This document shows positions 26,635-36,173 of a stretch of DNA of 64,000 nt, in pieces. Positions within the stretch are counted from its first letter, which is position 1, and each line of letters begins with the position of its first letter. Source of the DNA: Roseinatronobacter bogoriensis DSM 18756 (GTDB taxonomy: Bacteria; Pseudomonadota; Alphaproteobacteria; Rhodobacterales; Rhodobacteraceae); contig NZ_SORN01000002.1 in NCBI RefSeq assembly GCF_004366635.1, positions 493,197-557,196 of the forward strand, given 5' to 3'. The notes under the pieces were generated by a model that did not search any database, was not told the DNA's origin, and was given only the letters and a program-made list of their open reading frames with translations. The position numbers and the translations under genes are program-made.

Positions 26635-27456
26635 ATGAGCGGTTTGATGAAGGGAAAGCGGGGCCTGATAATGGGTCTGGCGAACGACAAATCCATTGCA
26701 TGGGGGATCGCAAAGGCCTTGTCGGAACATGGCGCTGAACTGGCGTTTTCCTACCAGGGCGAGGCCCTGAAAAAGCGTGTGCTTCCGCTTGCTGAACAGC
26801 TTGGTCGCCCACATGTCTTTGAATGTGATGTCAGCGACATGGCGTCGCTCGATCAGCTATTTACCGAACTCGAAACGCTGTGGGGCAAGATTGATTTTGT
26901 TGTCCATGCGATCGGGTTTTCGGACAAGTCCGAATTACGCGGTCGCTATGTCGATACCAGCCGCGACAATTTCAACATGACAATGGACATTTCTGTCTAT
27001 TCCTTCACCGCCGTGTGTCAACGCGCGGCGCGGCTGATGCCTGACGGCGGCAGCCTGCTGACCATGACCTATTACGGCGCAGAACAGGTCATGCCGCATT
27101 ACAACGTGATGGGCGTGGCCAAGGCTGCTTTGGAAGCGTCGGTCAAGTATATTGCCGAAGATCTGGGCAAGGATGGCATTCGGTGCAACGCAATCAGCGC
27201 GGGGCCAATCAAGACACTGGCCGCATCCGGCATCGGCGATTTCCGCTATATCATGAAATGGAACGAGTTGAACTCTCCCCTGCGCCGCAATGTGACACAG
27301 GAAGAGGTTGGCAAGGCGGCACTCTACCTTCTGTCCGATCTGGGCTCAGGCACCACGGGCGAGAACCTGCATGTTGACGCAGGCTATCATGTTGTCGGCA
27401 TGAAAGCGGTGGATGCGCCCGATATTGATGTTGTCACCGGCAAGAAGGACGCCTGA
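26635..27456 (+). CDS. fabI: enoyl-[acyl-carrier-protein] reductase (NADH)
   Basis: Last step of the fatty-acid elongation cycle, 273 residues. It is an atypical SDR: the cofactor motif is GLANDKSIAWGIAKAL, and the active site has YYGAEQVMPHYNVMGVAKAAL with the Tyr-x6-Lys spacing of FabI. DFRYIMKWNELNSPLRR is the substrate-binding loop. GGGGTG lies before the ATG. The next gene, gpt, starts 2 bases after the stop, so they are cotranscribed. Confidence 0.96.
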   Translation: MSGLMKGKRGLIMGLANDKSIAWGIAKALSEHGAELAFSYQGEALKKRVLPLAEQLGRPHVFECDVSDMASLDQLFTELETLWGKIDFVVHAIGFSDKSELRGRYVDTSRDNFNMTMDISVYSFTAVCQRAARLMPDGGSLLTMTYYGAEQVMPHYNVMGVAKAALEASVKYIAEDLGKDGIRCNAISAGPIKTLAASGIGDFRYIMKWNELNSPLRRNVTQEEVGKAALYLLSDLGSGTTGENLHVDAGYHVVGMKAVDAPDIDVVTGKKDA

Positions 27457-27458
27457 AC

Positions 27459-27962
27459 ATGAATGACCGTCTGCCCCATGAAAAAGGGTTTCACATCAGC
27501 TGGGACCAGATTCACCGCGACAGCCGCGCACTGGCATGGCGGCTGGACAAACAAGGGCCGGACGGGGGCCAATGGCGGGCAGTCGTTGCTATCACACGCG
27601 GAGGGCTTGCGCCCGCGATGATCATCGCCCGCGAGCTGGATATTCGTGTTGTCGATACCATCAGCGTGAAATCCTATGACAACCAGACACAGGCAGAAGC
27701 AATCGTGCTAAAAGCGCCTCAGGCCGAGATCATGGGCGATGACGGTGAGGGTATTTTGGTGATTGATGATCTGGTCGATACCGGCAAGACACTTGAACTG
27801 GTTCGCAAATTATTTCCCAAAGCGCATTTTGCAACAGTCTATGCCAAGCCGATGGGCCGCGATATGGTCGACAGCTTCATCACCGAAGTCAGCCAGGATA
27901 CATGGATTTTCTTTCCTTGGGACATGGCGCTGCAATATGTAGAACCCTATCGCGGGCGCTGA
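27459..27962 (+). CDS. gpt: xanthine-guanine phosphoribosyltransferase
   Basis: Purine salvage enzyme making GMP or XMP from guanine or xanthine with PRPP, 167 residues. The PRPP loop is ILVIDDLVDTGKTLELV, the first loop is AVVAITRGGLAPAMII, and WIFFPWDMALQYVEPY closes the protein as in Gpt. It directly follows fabI and ends 7 bases from the convergent end of cmk, with no room for a separate terminator. Confidence 0.94.
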   Translation: MNDRLPHEKGFHISWDQIHRDSRALAWRLDKQGPDGGQWRAVVAITRGGLAPAMIIARELDIRVVDTISVKSYDNQTQAEAIVLKAPQAEIMGDDGEGILVIDDLVDTGKTLELVRKLFPKAHFATVYAKPMGRDMVDSFITEVSQDTWIFFPWDMALQYVEPYRGR

Positions 27963-27969
27963 CAGCAGC

Positions 27970-28560
27970 TTAGCGCCCCAATCGGTTCCGGATGATCGCA
28001 CATGCCTGTTTCACGGCGTCTTCAATGCTCAAATCAGTCGTATCCAACTTCACAGCGTCCTCTGCCGGGCGCAAGGGGGCGTCGGCGCGGTCTGTGTCGC
28101 GCGCATCGCGCGCTCGCACTTGCGCCAGAACATCTTCGTAACTGCCTTCATCTGTTTCCTGCCAGCGGCGGCGGGCACGTGTCTCGGGGCTAGCGGTGAC
28201 GAACAGTTTCACCTCTGCCTCGGGGCAGATCACGGTTCCGATGTCCCGGCCATCAAGGACTGCGCCGCCATCACGGCGGGCAAAATCACGCTGAAACGCC
28301 ACCAACGCCGCGCGGACCTCTGGAATGACTGCAACCCGGCTTGCGGCCTCTCCCGCTGCAAGACTGCGCAGGTCATCACGTGACAGGTCTGATGGGGACA
28401 GGCTGCGCGCGGCCTCGACCGGGTCGCCCCCTTTGACGCCAACTGCGCGATATAACAGCCCCGTATCCAGATGCGCTGCCCCAAGGCTTTCGGCTACAGC
28501 GCGGCTGATTGTGCCTTTTCCTGCTGCTGCTGGCCCGTCAATCGCAATGGTAAACTTCAT
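27970..28560 (-). CDS. cmk: cytidylate kinase
   Basis: Phosphorylates CMP and dCMP, 196 residues. The P-loop is AIDGPAAAGKGTISRAVAE at the N-terminus. LDTGLLYRAVG, LDGRDIGTVICPEAEVKLFVTASPETRARRR and the adjoining lid follow. The ATG at 28560 has GGGAGG upstream; the longer frame from 28686 is rejected. In many bacteria cmk precedes rpsA; no rpsA is seen here, and cmk ends against gpt. Confidence 0.95.
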   Translation of the reverse strand: MKFTIAIDGPAAAGKGTISRAVAESLGAAHLDTGLLYRAVGVKGGDPVEAARSLSPSDLSRDDLRSLAAGEAASRVAVIPEVRAALVAFQRDFARRDGGAVLDGRDIGTVICPEAEVKLFVTASPETRARRRWQETDEGSYEDVLAQVRARDARDTDRADAPLRPAEDAVKLDTTDLSIEDAVKQACAIIRNRLGR

Positions 28561-28716
28561 TCTGCCTCCCGCCCCCTCATGTTCATGATGGACGCAATAA
28601 ACGAGCTTTTGCCAGCTTTGAAGTTTTTCCTTCAAGCTGTGGTGTAATTTGCGTGGGATCGCAATATATCGACGCTGACACCGCAATTTTATGCGATTCT
28701 CTGCACCGAGGGACCC

Positions 28717-29499
28717 ATGTTTGATTTAAGAATTGGCTTTTCTGCTTTTACAATTGCCTTGGCGGGGTTGGCGCATCCAGCACTTGCACAGGACCGTGCA
28801 TTGGCCTTCTCGCTGACCGGTGGCGCAGGCATTGCACCAAGCTATTTCGGGGCAGATGACTACCGCGTAAGCCCTGCGGGGCGGCTTGGATTTACCGGGC
28901 TGCGCTTTGGCTCGGTTCAACTGGGTGATCCGGATGGTCCGGCCCGCTTTGTTGAAGGCACCCGCATACGCGGCGCATTTCGCTACATCCCGAAACGCAA
29001 AGGCAGCGATGAACTGGCTGGTCTGGACGATGTCGATGCCGCACTCGAACTGGGTCTTGGCGTGCATCATTCTGCCGAATGGTGGGAAATTTATGGCGAC
29101 CTGCGCTATGGCGTGATCGGGCACAAGGCCGTCGCGGGTGAAATCGGGGCAAATCTGATTTATCGTGGCGCGGAAGGCTTGACCGTATTTGCAGGGCCGC
29201 GCGCAGATTTCGGGAATGCGCGCTTTGCCCGGACTTATTTCGGGGTGACAGACTCAGAGGTGGCGGCACTTCCTCCAGGGTCCAATCTTGAAGCCTACAG
29301 ACCATCTGGCGGGTTTCATTCTGTGGGTCTGGAAATCGGGGGCTATTATCCGCTCAGTGCCGATTGGGGCGTTTCGGGAACGGTGCGCTATGACCGGCTG
29401 CGCGGAGATGCAGCAGCATCGCCTATCGTGAAGCAAGGCAGCCGCAACCAGATATCGGCAGAAATTGGGCTGACACGGCATTTCAATCTGCGCTTCTGA
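28717..29499 (+). CDS. MipA/OmpV family outer-membrane protein
   Basis: 260 residues with a signal peptide (cleavage near ALA-QDR, residue 25) and a repeated pattern of alternating hydrophobic residues expected of an outer-membrane beta barrel. The mature protein begins LTGGAGIAPSYFGADDYRVSPAG, a MipA/OmpV hallmark, and ends in phenylalanine (FNLRF), the outer-membrane sorting signal. In E. coli MipA is linked to the murein synthesis complex; here the role is open. It is monocistronic. Confidence 0.88.
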   Translation: MFDLRIGFSAFTIALAGLAHPALAQDRALAFSLTGGAGIAPSYFGADDYRVSPAGRLGFTGLRFGSVQLGDPDGPARFVEGTRIRGAFRYIPKRKGSDELAGLDDVDAALELGLGVHHSAEWWEIYGDLRYGVIGHKAVAGEIGANLIYRGAEGLTVFAGPRADFGNARFARTYFGVTDSEVAALPPGSNLEAYRPSGGFHSVGLEIGGYYPLSADWGVSGTVRYDRLRGDAAASPIVKQGSRNQISAEIGLTRHFNLRF

Positions 29500-29607
29500 C
29501 AGCAAAGTCAGCATCGACCGCGCATGGGTGGCGCATTTGCGACTCTGGCATGGTCTTTAGGCGCAAGGCGCGCTACCTCTGGGTCAAATCTTTGACCCGG
29601 AGGCCAT

Positions 29608-31071
29608 ATGACCCGCTGTTTGCCGACCGATGCACAGCCTTTCTCGCTGGAAAAAATCGCAGCCCACGAGGGGCGAGTCGTTATCTTTGCCGATCTGGAC
29701 AGCCCCCTACCAGACGCGGCAAACCACGTGGATACCCTGACCCAAGGCGCGGTAACACGCGCGATTGCCAGCGCCGCCTTCAAAAAGTTGAAGCCGGGGG
29801 CGGCCTTGCAGATTGGCTGGCCGTCCAATATGGCCGCCGAGGCCCTTCATATCATCCGCATATCGCCAAACCCTGCCCCGACAGACCTGCGCGCGGCGGG
29901 TATCAGCATTGGCAAGACGCAGGGTGAAGCAGCGACATTGCTCTGCGCTGACACGCTGCCAGTTGAACACATGGTCCAAGCGGCCTTGCTGCGCGCGTAT
30001 CAATACGAAAACCAGAAATCCGACCCGAAACCCGATTTCGGCCCGCTGCATGTCATGGTCCGCGATACGAAAAAGGCCGATGACGCGCTGCACCTGGCCG
30101 CCTGCATGGCCCGCGCCGTGCATCTGACACGCGATCTGGTCAACGCGCCGGCAAATATTCTGACCACCAGCAGCTTTGCCGAACAGATCGAAGGAATGGC
30201 CAGTCTTGGCCTGAAGATTGAGGTGCTGGATGAAGCAGAGCTGGAAAAGCTGGGCATGGGTGCGTTGCTTGCAGTCGGACACGGGTCAGAAAGCCCTTCG
30301 AAACTGGCGATCTTGCGCTGGGAAGGGGCAAGTGGTGCCCCTCTCGCCATCGTTGGCAAGGGGGTGATGTTCGACACGGGCGGCGTGTCGTTGAAACAGG
30401 CCGCAGGCATGGAAGAGATGACCATGGACATGGGCGGTGCGGCGGTCACTGTCGGGTTGATGCAGGCTTTGGCCGAACGCAAGGCCCCCGCGCATGTCGT
30501 GGGGTTGGTCGGGCTGGTCGAGAATATGCCCGACGGTCGCGCGCAACGGCCCGGCGATGTGGTCCGTTCCATGAAAGGTGACATGATCGAAGTGATCAAC
30601 ACCGATGCCGAAGGGCGTCTGGTGCTGGCTGATGTGCTTTGGTATGCGCAGACACGGTTCAACCCACGTGCGGTAATTGACCTTGCAACGCTGACCGGGG
30701 CGATCATCATCGCGCTTGGGCATGACAAGGCCGGTGTGTTTTCCAATGACGATGATCTGGCGAATGGCGTCCTGCAGGCAGCCGCAGAGGTTGGCGAAGG
30801 GGCTTGGCGAATGCCACTGGACCCTTGCTATGACACCCTGATCAAGTCGCGCATAGCCGATGTGAAGAATTCAGGCGGGCGGCCCGCAGGCTCGATCACG
30901 GCGGCGCAGTTCCTGCAACGCTTCATCCAGCCGGACACGCCTTGGGTGCATCTGGACATTGCGGGTGTCACCCTGACGAAAACCGACAGCGCCCATGCGC
31001 CCAAAGGCGCATCGGGCTGGGGTGTGCTGGCACTCGATGCGCTGATCCGGGCCCGCTTTGAAAACAGGTAA
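29608..31071 (+). CDS. pepA: leucyl aminopeptidase (M17 family)
   Basis: Cytosolic zinc or manganese aminopeptidase, 487 residues. The M17 active site is visible in AIVGKGVMFDTGGVSLK, TMDMGGAAVT, ENMPDGRAQRPGDVV and the signature NTDAEGRL, covering the metal ligands (Lys, Asp, Asp, Glu). RDLVNAPANIL opens the catalytic domain. The ATG at 29608 has CGGAGG before it. It is followed 5 bases later by holC, an arrangement shared by many proteobacteria. Confidence 0.95.
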   Translation: MTRCLPTDAQPFSLEKIAAHEGRVVIFADLDSPLPDAANHVDTLTQGAVTRAIASAAFKKLKPGAALQIGWPSNMAAEALHIIRISPNPAPTDLRAAGISIGKTQGEAATLLCADTLPVEHMVQAALLRAYQYENQKSDPKPDFGPLHVMVRDTKKADDALHLAACMARAVHLTRDLVNAPANILTTSSFAEQIEGMASLGLKIEVLDEAELEKLGMGALLAVGHGSESPSKLAILRWEGASGAPLAIVGKGVMFDTGGVSLKQAAGMEEMTMDMGGAAVTVGLMQALAERKAPAHVVGLVGLVENMPDGRAQRPGDVVRSMKGDMIEVINTDAEGRLVLADVLWYAQTRFNPRAVIDLATLTGAIIIALGHDKAGVFSNDDDLANGVLQAAAEVGEGAWRMPLDPCYDTLIKSRIADVKNSGGRPAGSITAAQFLQRFIQPDTPWVHLDIAGVTLTKTDSAHAPKGASGWGVLALDALIRARFENR

Positions 31072-31076
31072 GCGTC

Positions 31077-31541
31077 ATGGGCAAGGCGATGTTCTATCAC
31101 CTGACGCGCAACCCGCTGGAGGTCACAGCCGCCAATCTGCTGATCCGCGCCTTGGCACAAGGGATGCGAGTTGCAGTTCGTGCGCGTGAAAATGCGCGGC
31201 TGGAATGGCTGGATGCTGCCCTCTGGCTTGGCCCAAAGGACAGCTTTTTGCCTCATGGGGTGGCCGGTGGTCCGCATGATGCCGACCAGCCCATCCTGCT
31301 GACCAAGCAGACCGAAAACCCGAATGCGGCGAAGATCGTGATGGCCATCGACTCTGCCGCGGCGCTTCCTCAAGAGGTGGCGCATCTTGAACGGCTCTGG
31401 ATCCTGTTTGACGGCAATGATCCCGATGCGGTTGCACATGCGAGGGGGCAATGGAAAGCAATGGCTGGCGCGGGTATCATGGCAGAGTATTGGTCAGAAG
31501 ACAGCGGTCGATGGGAATTGAAGGCACAGACCGACCGTTAG
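31077..31541 (+). CDS. holC: DNA polymerase III chi subunit
   Basis: 154-residue chi subunit of the clamp-loader complex, which links the replisome to SSB. MFYHLTRNPLEVTAANLLIRAL and the downstream ARLEWLDAALWLGPKDSFLPHG match HolC. A variable C-terminal part has ERLWILFDGNDPDAVAHARGQWK. It begins 5 bases after pepA, so they form one transcript. Chi is short and divergent, but gene order supports the call. Confidence 0.93.
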   Translation: MGKAMFYHLTRNPLEVTAANLLIRALAQGMRVAVRARENARLEWLDAALWLGPKDSFLPHGVAGGPHDADQPILLTKQTENPNAAKIVMAIDSAAALPQEVAHLERLWILFDGNDPDAVAHARGQWKAMAGAGIMAEYWSEDSGRWELKAQTDR

Positions 31542-31692
31542 TTCGCGTCTCCTCTCGATGGCCTGTCGTCGACAAGGACAAATCGCCGCGATCTGCAGCG
31601 TCTTTTCTGCGGGTCGCCAACCAGAAGGGAAAACCGACCCGCGCAATATGCGGCCATTGCATCTGGCGATGTCGCCAGCGCCCTGCAACCAC

Positions 31693-33060
31693 TCAGGCAG
31701 AGCGCTTCATCTCGCCCAGTTTATTCAACAACGCGGCGCCCGTGCGTATCCCTGCGTAAAACAGTTCTACCTCAAGGTTTTCATTCGGCGCGTGGTTGGC
31801 CTCATCCGCATTGGCATAGGGCACAACGAAGGCCGGAACCCCGAGGATCTTGGTGAACACATAATCCGGCAGGCTTCCACCAGCCGAAGGATACATCAAG
31901 GGATCTTCGCTGCGCGCAGCGCGAATTGCATCTACGATCACGGCTGAGAAAGGCGATTCAATCGAGGTGCGCGATGGCAACATCCCTCCACGGGGGATGA
32001 CCTCAACCTCAGGGGCGTGGCGGGCCACATGGGCGCGCACACAAGCTAAAACCTGATCCGGCGTCATATCCGGTACAAGGCGGATATCGCATTTTGCCAC
32101 AGCAGCACAGGGCAGAACCGTTTTTGTCCCCGGCCCGTCATATCCACCATGCAAACCGTTGATTGTCAGCGTGGGGTGGAACATCAGCCGGTCGTGAAAG
32201 GGGCGATCTGCAGGCGCATCGAGCCGCGCCACGCCCATTTCTTCCATGTAGCCCGCAATATCGACCGGTAGCGCATCGGCGGCGGCGCGTTCGGCATTGG
32301 TGGGCAGAATGATCGGGTCATGCAAGCCATCAATCGTGATCTCGCCTTGTGGCGTCTTCATGGTTGCCAGCAAGTGAACCAAGGTCCAGATGGCGTTCGG
32401 CATTGTGCCGCCGTGATTGCCCGAATGCGCGTCTGTCCGCCCAGTGCGCGCCACCAGATCAAACCCTGCCATCCCGCGCACGCCGAATTCCACAATCGAA
32501 CGCCCCGAAGGATGCAGCGGCCCGTCCGCGGTTATCACCAGATCTGCTTTCAGCAAATCGGCATGGTCGCGGACAAAATCTGCAATGCGCGGGCTGCCGA
32601 TTTCTTCCTCTCCTTCCAGAAGGACGATCACATTGCAAGGCAATGTGCCATGAACCGCCAGATGGGCCTCTATGGCCAAAAGCTGTGCAAAATGCTGGCC
32701 CTTGTTATCCCCTGCGCCACGCGCATAGACGCGGCCATTGCGTAATGTCGGCTCGAAGGGGGGGCTGTCCCATGCTTCCAGCGGGTCGGCGGGCTGCACA
32801 TCGTAATGACCGTATAGCAAGACGGTCGGCGCACCCGGAACATCTGAACGCCGCCCCAGCACCATCGGATGACCCGCTGTCGGGATGGCCTCTGCGGTCA
32901 TGCCAAGGGATTTCAGCTTGTCCACAAGCAAGGCCGCGACCTCTCGTATGCCAATGTCGTGGGCGCTGATGCTGGGGTGGCGAAGATAGTCTATCAGCCG
33001 CTCCAGATAGGTTTCTCGGTGCTCCTCGATATGGTCAAAAACCGCGTCCAGATCGCTCAT
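31693..33060 (-). CDS. M20 family metallopeptidase (dipeptidase-like)
   Basis: Cytosolic zinc peptidase, 455 residues. Metal-binding motifs are VLLYGHYDVQPADP, RGAGDNKGQ, the catalytic glutamates in LLEGEEEIGSP, and the late histidine region. The lid domain lies between about residues 195 and 350. The class resembles CNDP-type or succinyl-diaminopimelate-type dipeptidases; the exact substrate is not visible. AAGGA precedes the ATG. It is convergent with holC across 151 empty bases. Confidence 0.88.
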   Translation of the reverse strand: MSDLDAVFDHIEEHRETYLERLIDYLRHPSISAHDIGIREVAALLVDKLKSLGMTAEAIPTAGHPMVLGRRSDVPGAPTVLLYGHYDVQPADPLEAWDSPPFEPTLRNGRVYARGAGDNKGQHFAQLLAIEAHLAVHGTLPCNVIVLLEGEEEIGSPRIADFVRDHADLLKADLVITADGPLHPSGRSIVEFGVRGMAGFDLVARTGRTDAHSGNHGGTMPNAIWTLVHLLATMKTPQGEITIDGLHDPIILPTNAERAAADALPVDIAGYMEEMGVARLDAPADRPFHDRLMFHPTLTINGLHGGYDGPGTKTVLPCAAVAKCDIRLVPDMTPDQVLACVRAHVARHAPEVEVIPRGGMLPSRTSIESPFSAVIVDAIRAARSEDPLMYPSAGGSLPDYVFTKILGVPAFVVPYANADEANHAPNENLEVELFYAGIRTGAALLNKLGEMKRSA

Positions 33061-33490
33061 TGTTATTCCTTTCTTTCACCCCAGCCCATCCCATGCGCGC
33101 CGCCGGTTTCCTGCGCGCAACCCGACGCGATCATCGGTCTGCTGTCAATATCGCAAAAGCAGGGCTTTTTAGTGCGCGAGCCGTGCTCCGTCACAAATTG
33201 ACCGTGACATTGCAGAGAACGGCAATCAGCAACGTCGAAAGCGACGCTTTCAACTGATGAACAGCGGTAGCACAGCGCAAGTTGGCGCGCGCGCCGTGAG
33301 ATGGCAGGTGCTCTGGCCTATCCCCCTTACCTTGCTCAAAAGATATACTTTCCAGCAATAGACATGGCCTACATCTGTTTTTCCCGTCAACAGTTCTCAT
33401 TTGTCGCACAGCTTCTGTGGCCTGATGCAGAATGGCCTTTCCTTCACAAGCGCAGATATGTGTCGCAGATCATCAGCAAAGGACACGATC
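33061..33490. other. intergenic region, no gene seen
   Basis: About 430 bases between the divergent M20 peptidase and DoxX genes. I find no open frame with family resemblance and no RNA gene. It contains a short palindromic stretch (CGTCGAAAGCGACG near 33233) and should hold the promoters of both flanking genes. Confidence 0.5.
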
Positions 33491-33883
33491 ATGACCAACA
33501 CAACCCTTCTACTTGTCGCGCGTATTTTTCTGGGGCTGCTTTTTCTGGTTGCCGGAATAGGGAAACTTGGCGATGTCGCCGGATTTGGCGGCTATATGGC
33601 AACCGGCGGCATTCCGGCGGCGCTTGCCTGGCCGGTGGTCCTGTTCGAAATCGCAGCTGGCCTGGCGCTGATTGTCGGGTTTCAGACACGGATTACAGCG
33701 CTGGCACTGGCCGCGTTCTGCGTGCTTTCAGGGCTGCTGTACCACTTCGACCCCGCCGATCAGATGCAGATGACACAGCTTTTGAAGAACCTGGGCCTTG
33801 CGGGCGGATATCTGGCGCTGTGGGTCACGGGTGCCGGTGCATGGTCGATTGACGCCAAATCCGGACGAGCTGCCACCGCCTAA
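33491..33883 (+). CDS. DoxX family membrane protein
   Basis: 130-residue inner-membrane protein with four hydrophobic segments and the DoxX-family opening LLLVARIFLGLLFLVAGIGK, followed by PVVLFEIAAGLALIVGF. Family members have been linked to redox and thiol stress, but no specific role can be assigned. The ATG at 33491 is preceded by AAAGGA. It is followed by a hairpin at 33901 shared with the convergent mutase gene. Confidence 0.87.
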   Translation: MTNTTLLLVARIFLGLLFLVAGIGKLGDVAGFGGYMATGGIPAALAWPVVLFEIAAGLALIVGFQTRITALALAAFCVLSGLLYHFDPADQMQMTQLLKNLGLAGGYLALWVTGAGAWSIDAKSGRAATA

Positions 33884-33900
33884 GCAGTGACCTTGTTTGC

Positions 33901-33924
33901 AGGGCGAGACATTAGTCTCGCCCT
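33901..33924. terminator. hairpin between convergent doxX-like and mutase genes
   Basis: Perfect 10-base-pair stem (33901-33910 with 33915-33924) and 4-base ATTA loop. The U-tract is weak on both strands, but the position between two converging stop codons fits a bidirectional terminator. Confidence 0.65.
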
Positions 33925-33932
33925 TGCTTCTG

Positions 33933-36077
33933 TCAGACTGTCTCTGGCAAGCCGCGCGCGGCGCGCACCAGATCGAGGATCTTTTTCGCTGCATCCGGGA
34001 TATTGGTGCCGGGGCCGAAAATCGCCTTCACACCGGCATCATACAGGAACTGGTAATCCTGCTGCGGAATGACACCGCCACAAATCACCAGAATATCATC
34101 GGCACCCGCCTCTTTCAGGGCCTTGACCAATTGTGGTGCCAGCGTCTTGTGGCCTGCTGCCTGACTGGAAATGCCAATGATATGCACGTCGTTATCAATG
34201 GCATCCTGTGCCGCTTCGGCCGGTGTCTGGAACAGCGGACCCACATCCACATCGAAACCGATATCGGCAAAGGCCGTGGCGATGACTTTCGCCCCGCGGT
34301 CATGGCCATCCTGCCCCATCTTGACCACCAGCATCCGCGGGCGGCGGCCCTCGGCCTCGGCGAAGCGCTCCACATCGGCCTGTATGGCGGCGAATCCATC
34401 ATCCCCTTCATACGCAGCACCATAGACGCCAGCCAATGTCTTGACCTCGGCGCGATGGCGGCCGAACACCTTTTCCATAGCCATGCTGATCTCTCCGACT
34501 GAGGCGCGGGCGCGGGCTGCTTCCACGGCGGCTTCAAGAAGATTACCGCCTTCGGCAGCGCGGCGGGTTAGTTCCGAAAGAGCCGCGTCACAAGCGGCCT
34601 GATCCCGGTTTGCGCGAATACGCTGCAAGCGCGCGATCTGGCTGTCCCGCACTTTCATGTTGTCGATATCAAGAATGTCGATCGGGTCTTCCACATCCTT
34701 GCGGTATTTGTTGACGCCGACGATCACTTCGTCGCCCCGGTCGATCATCGCCTGACGCCGCGCTGCGGTCTCCTCGATTCGCAGCTTGGGCATGCCAGAG
34801 GCCACGGCCTTGGTCATGCCCCCCATCTCCTCGACCTCTTCCATCAGCGCCCAAGCGGCTTCGGCCAGATCATGAGTCAGCTTTTCGATGTAATAGCTGC
34901 CTGCCAGCGGATCGACGACCTTGGTCACCCCGGTTTCTTCCTGCAACACAAGCTGCGTGTTCCGCGCAATGCGGGCGCTGAATTCAGTGGGCAAGGCGAT
35001 CGCTTCGTCCAGAGCATTGGTGTGCAGCGATTGCGTGCCGCCCAAAACCGCGCTCATCGCCTCATAAGCCGTGCGGATCACGTTGTTATAGGGGTCTTGT
35101 TCCTGCAAGCTGACGCCCGACGTCTGGCAATGAGTGCGCAACATGCTGGATTTCGGGTCTTTGGGGTTGAATTCCTCCATCACCCGCGCCCACAAGAGCC
35201 GCGCGGCGCGCAGCTTGGCAATTTCCATGAAGAAATTTGTGCCAATTGCGAAGAAGAAGGACAGCCGCCCGGCGAAATGATCCACATCCATGCCGCGATG
35301 AATTGCGGCGCGCACATATTCGCGCCCATCGGCCAGCGTGAATCCAAGCTCTTGCACCAGATTGGCCCCGGCTTCTTGCATATGGTAGCCGGAAATCGAG
35401 ATCGAATTGAAGCGTGGCATCTCGGCGGAGGTGTATTCGATAATATCCGCAATGATCCGCATCGAAGGTTCGGGCGGGAAGATATAGGTGTTGCGGACCA
35501 TGAATTCCTTCAGAATATCATTCTGAATGGTTCCCGACAGCAGCTTGCGATCCACGCCCTGTTCTTCGCCCGTCACGATGAAATTCGCCAGAATCGGGAT
35601 CACCGCGCCGTTCATGGTCATCGACACGCTGACCTTTTCCAGCGGGATGCCGTCGAAGAGGATTTTCATGTCCTCGACCGAGTCGATGGCGACGCCCGCC
35701 TTACCGACATCGCCCTCGACACGCGGATGGTCGCTGTCATAGCCGCGATGGGTTGCCAGATCGAAAGCCACGGAAACACCCTGCTGACCTGCCGCCAGCG
35801 CCTTGCGGTAAAAGGCGTTGGATTCCTCAGCAGTGGAAAAGCCTGCATATTGGCGGATAGTCCAGGGTCGCCCGGCATACATGGTCGCGCGCACACCGCG
35901 TGTATAGGGTGCCTCGCCCGGAATGCTGCCCAGGTGGGGCAGCGCTTCGACATCTGCCTGTGTGTAGAGCGGCTGGACATCAATTCCTTCCAGAGTCTTC
36001 CATGTCAGACTCTCAAGCGGACGGGATTTCAACTCTTTTTCCGCGATGGCCGACCAGCGGAGTTTCGGATCGCTCAT
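33933..36077 (-). CDS. scpA: methylmalonyl-CoA mutase
   Basis: Adenosylcobalamin-dependent isomerase turning (R)-methylmalonyl-CoA into succinyl-CoA, 714 residues in a single chain. The N-terminal TIM-barrel domain has PYTRGVRATMYAGRPWTIRQ, and the C-terminal cobalamin domain (from about residue 580) has the B12 histidine in GQDGHDRGAKV, with SSQAAGH and VICGGVIPQQD. It completes the propionyl-CoA route with pccA and pccB, encoded 1-6 kb upstream on the same strand. A gene on the opposite strand separates it from pccA, so it probably has its own promoter. No epimerase or MeaB chaperone is in the window. Confidence 0.97.
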   Translation of the reverse strand: MSDPKLRWSAIAEKELKSRPLESLTWKTLEGIDVQPLYTQADVEALPHLGSIPGEAPYTRGVRATMYAGRPWTIRQYAGFSTAEESNAFYRKALAAGQQGVSVAFDLATHRGYDSDHPRVEGDVGKAGVAIDSVEDMKILFDGIPLEKVSVSMTMNGAVIPILANFIVTGEEQGVDRKLLSGTIQNDILKEFMVRNTYIFPPEPSMRIIADIIEYTSAEMPRFNSISISGYHMQEAGANLVQELGFTLADGREYVRAAIHRGMDVDHFAGRLSFFFAIGTNFFMEIAKLRAARLLWARVMEEFNPKDPKSSMLRTHCQTSGVSLQEQDPYNNVIRTAYEAMSAVLGGTQSLHTNALDEAIALPTEFSARIARNTQLVLQEETGVTKVVDPLAGSYYIEKLTHDLAEAAWALMEEVEEMGGMTKAVASGMPKLRIEETAARRQAMIDRGDEVIVGVNKYRKDVEDPIDILDIDNMKVRDSQIARLQRIRANRDQAACDAALSELTRRAAEGGNLLEAAVEAARARASVGEISMAMEKVFGRHRAEVKTLAGVYGAAYEGDDGFAAIQADVERFAEAEGRRPRMLVVKMGQDGHDRGAKVIATAFADIGFDVDVGPLFQTPAEAAQDAIDNDVHIIGISSQAAGHKTLAPQLVKALKEAGADDILVICGGVIPQQDYQFLYDAGVKAIFGPGTNIPDAAKKILDLVRAARGLPETV

Positions 36078-36173
36078 GGCAAGTCCTTTCTGACGTCTCG
36101 GGCTGGCAAAAATGCGTAGCCTATGGTGTTTTCTCTGAATTTACCCCTATATGCAGCACATGCAGGAGGCCTT

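Noticed and set aside
34872..36119. 415-codon open frame on the plus strand
   Set aside because: Antisense to the methylmalonyl-CoA mutase; composition rich in His, Arg and Gln typical of shadow frames.
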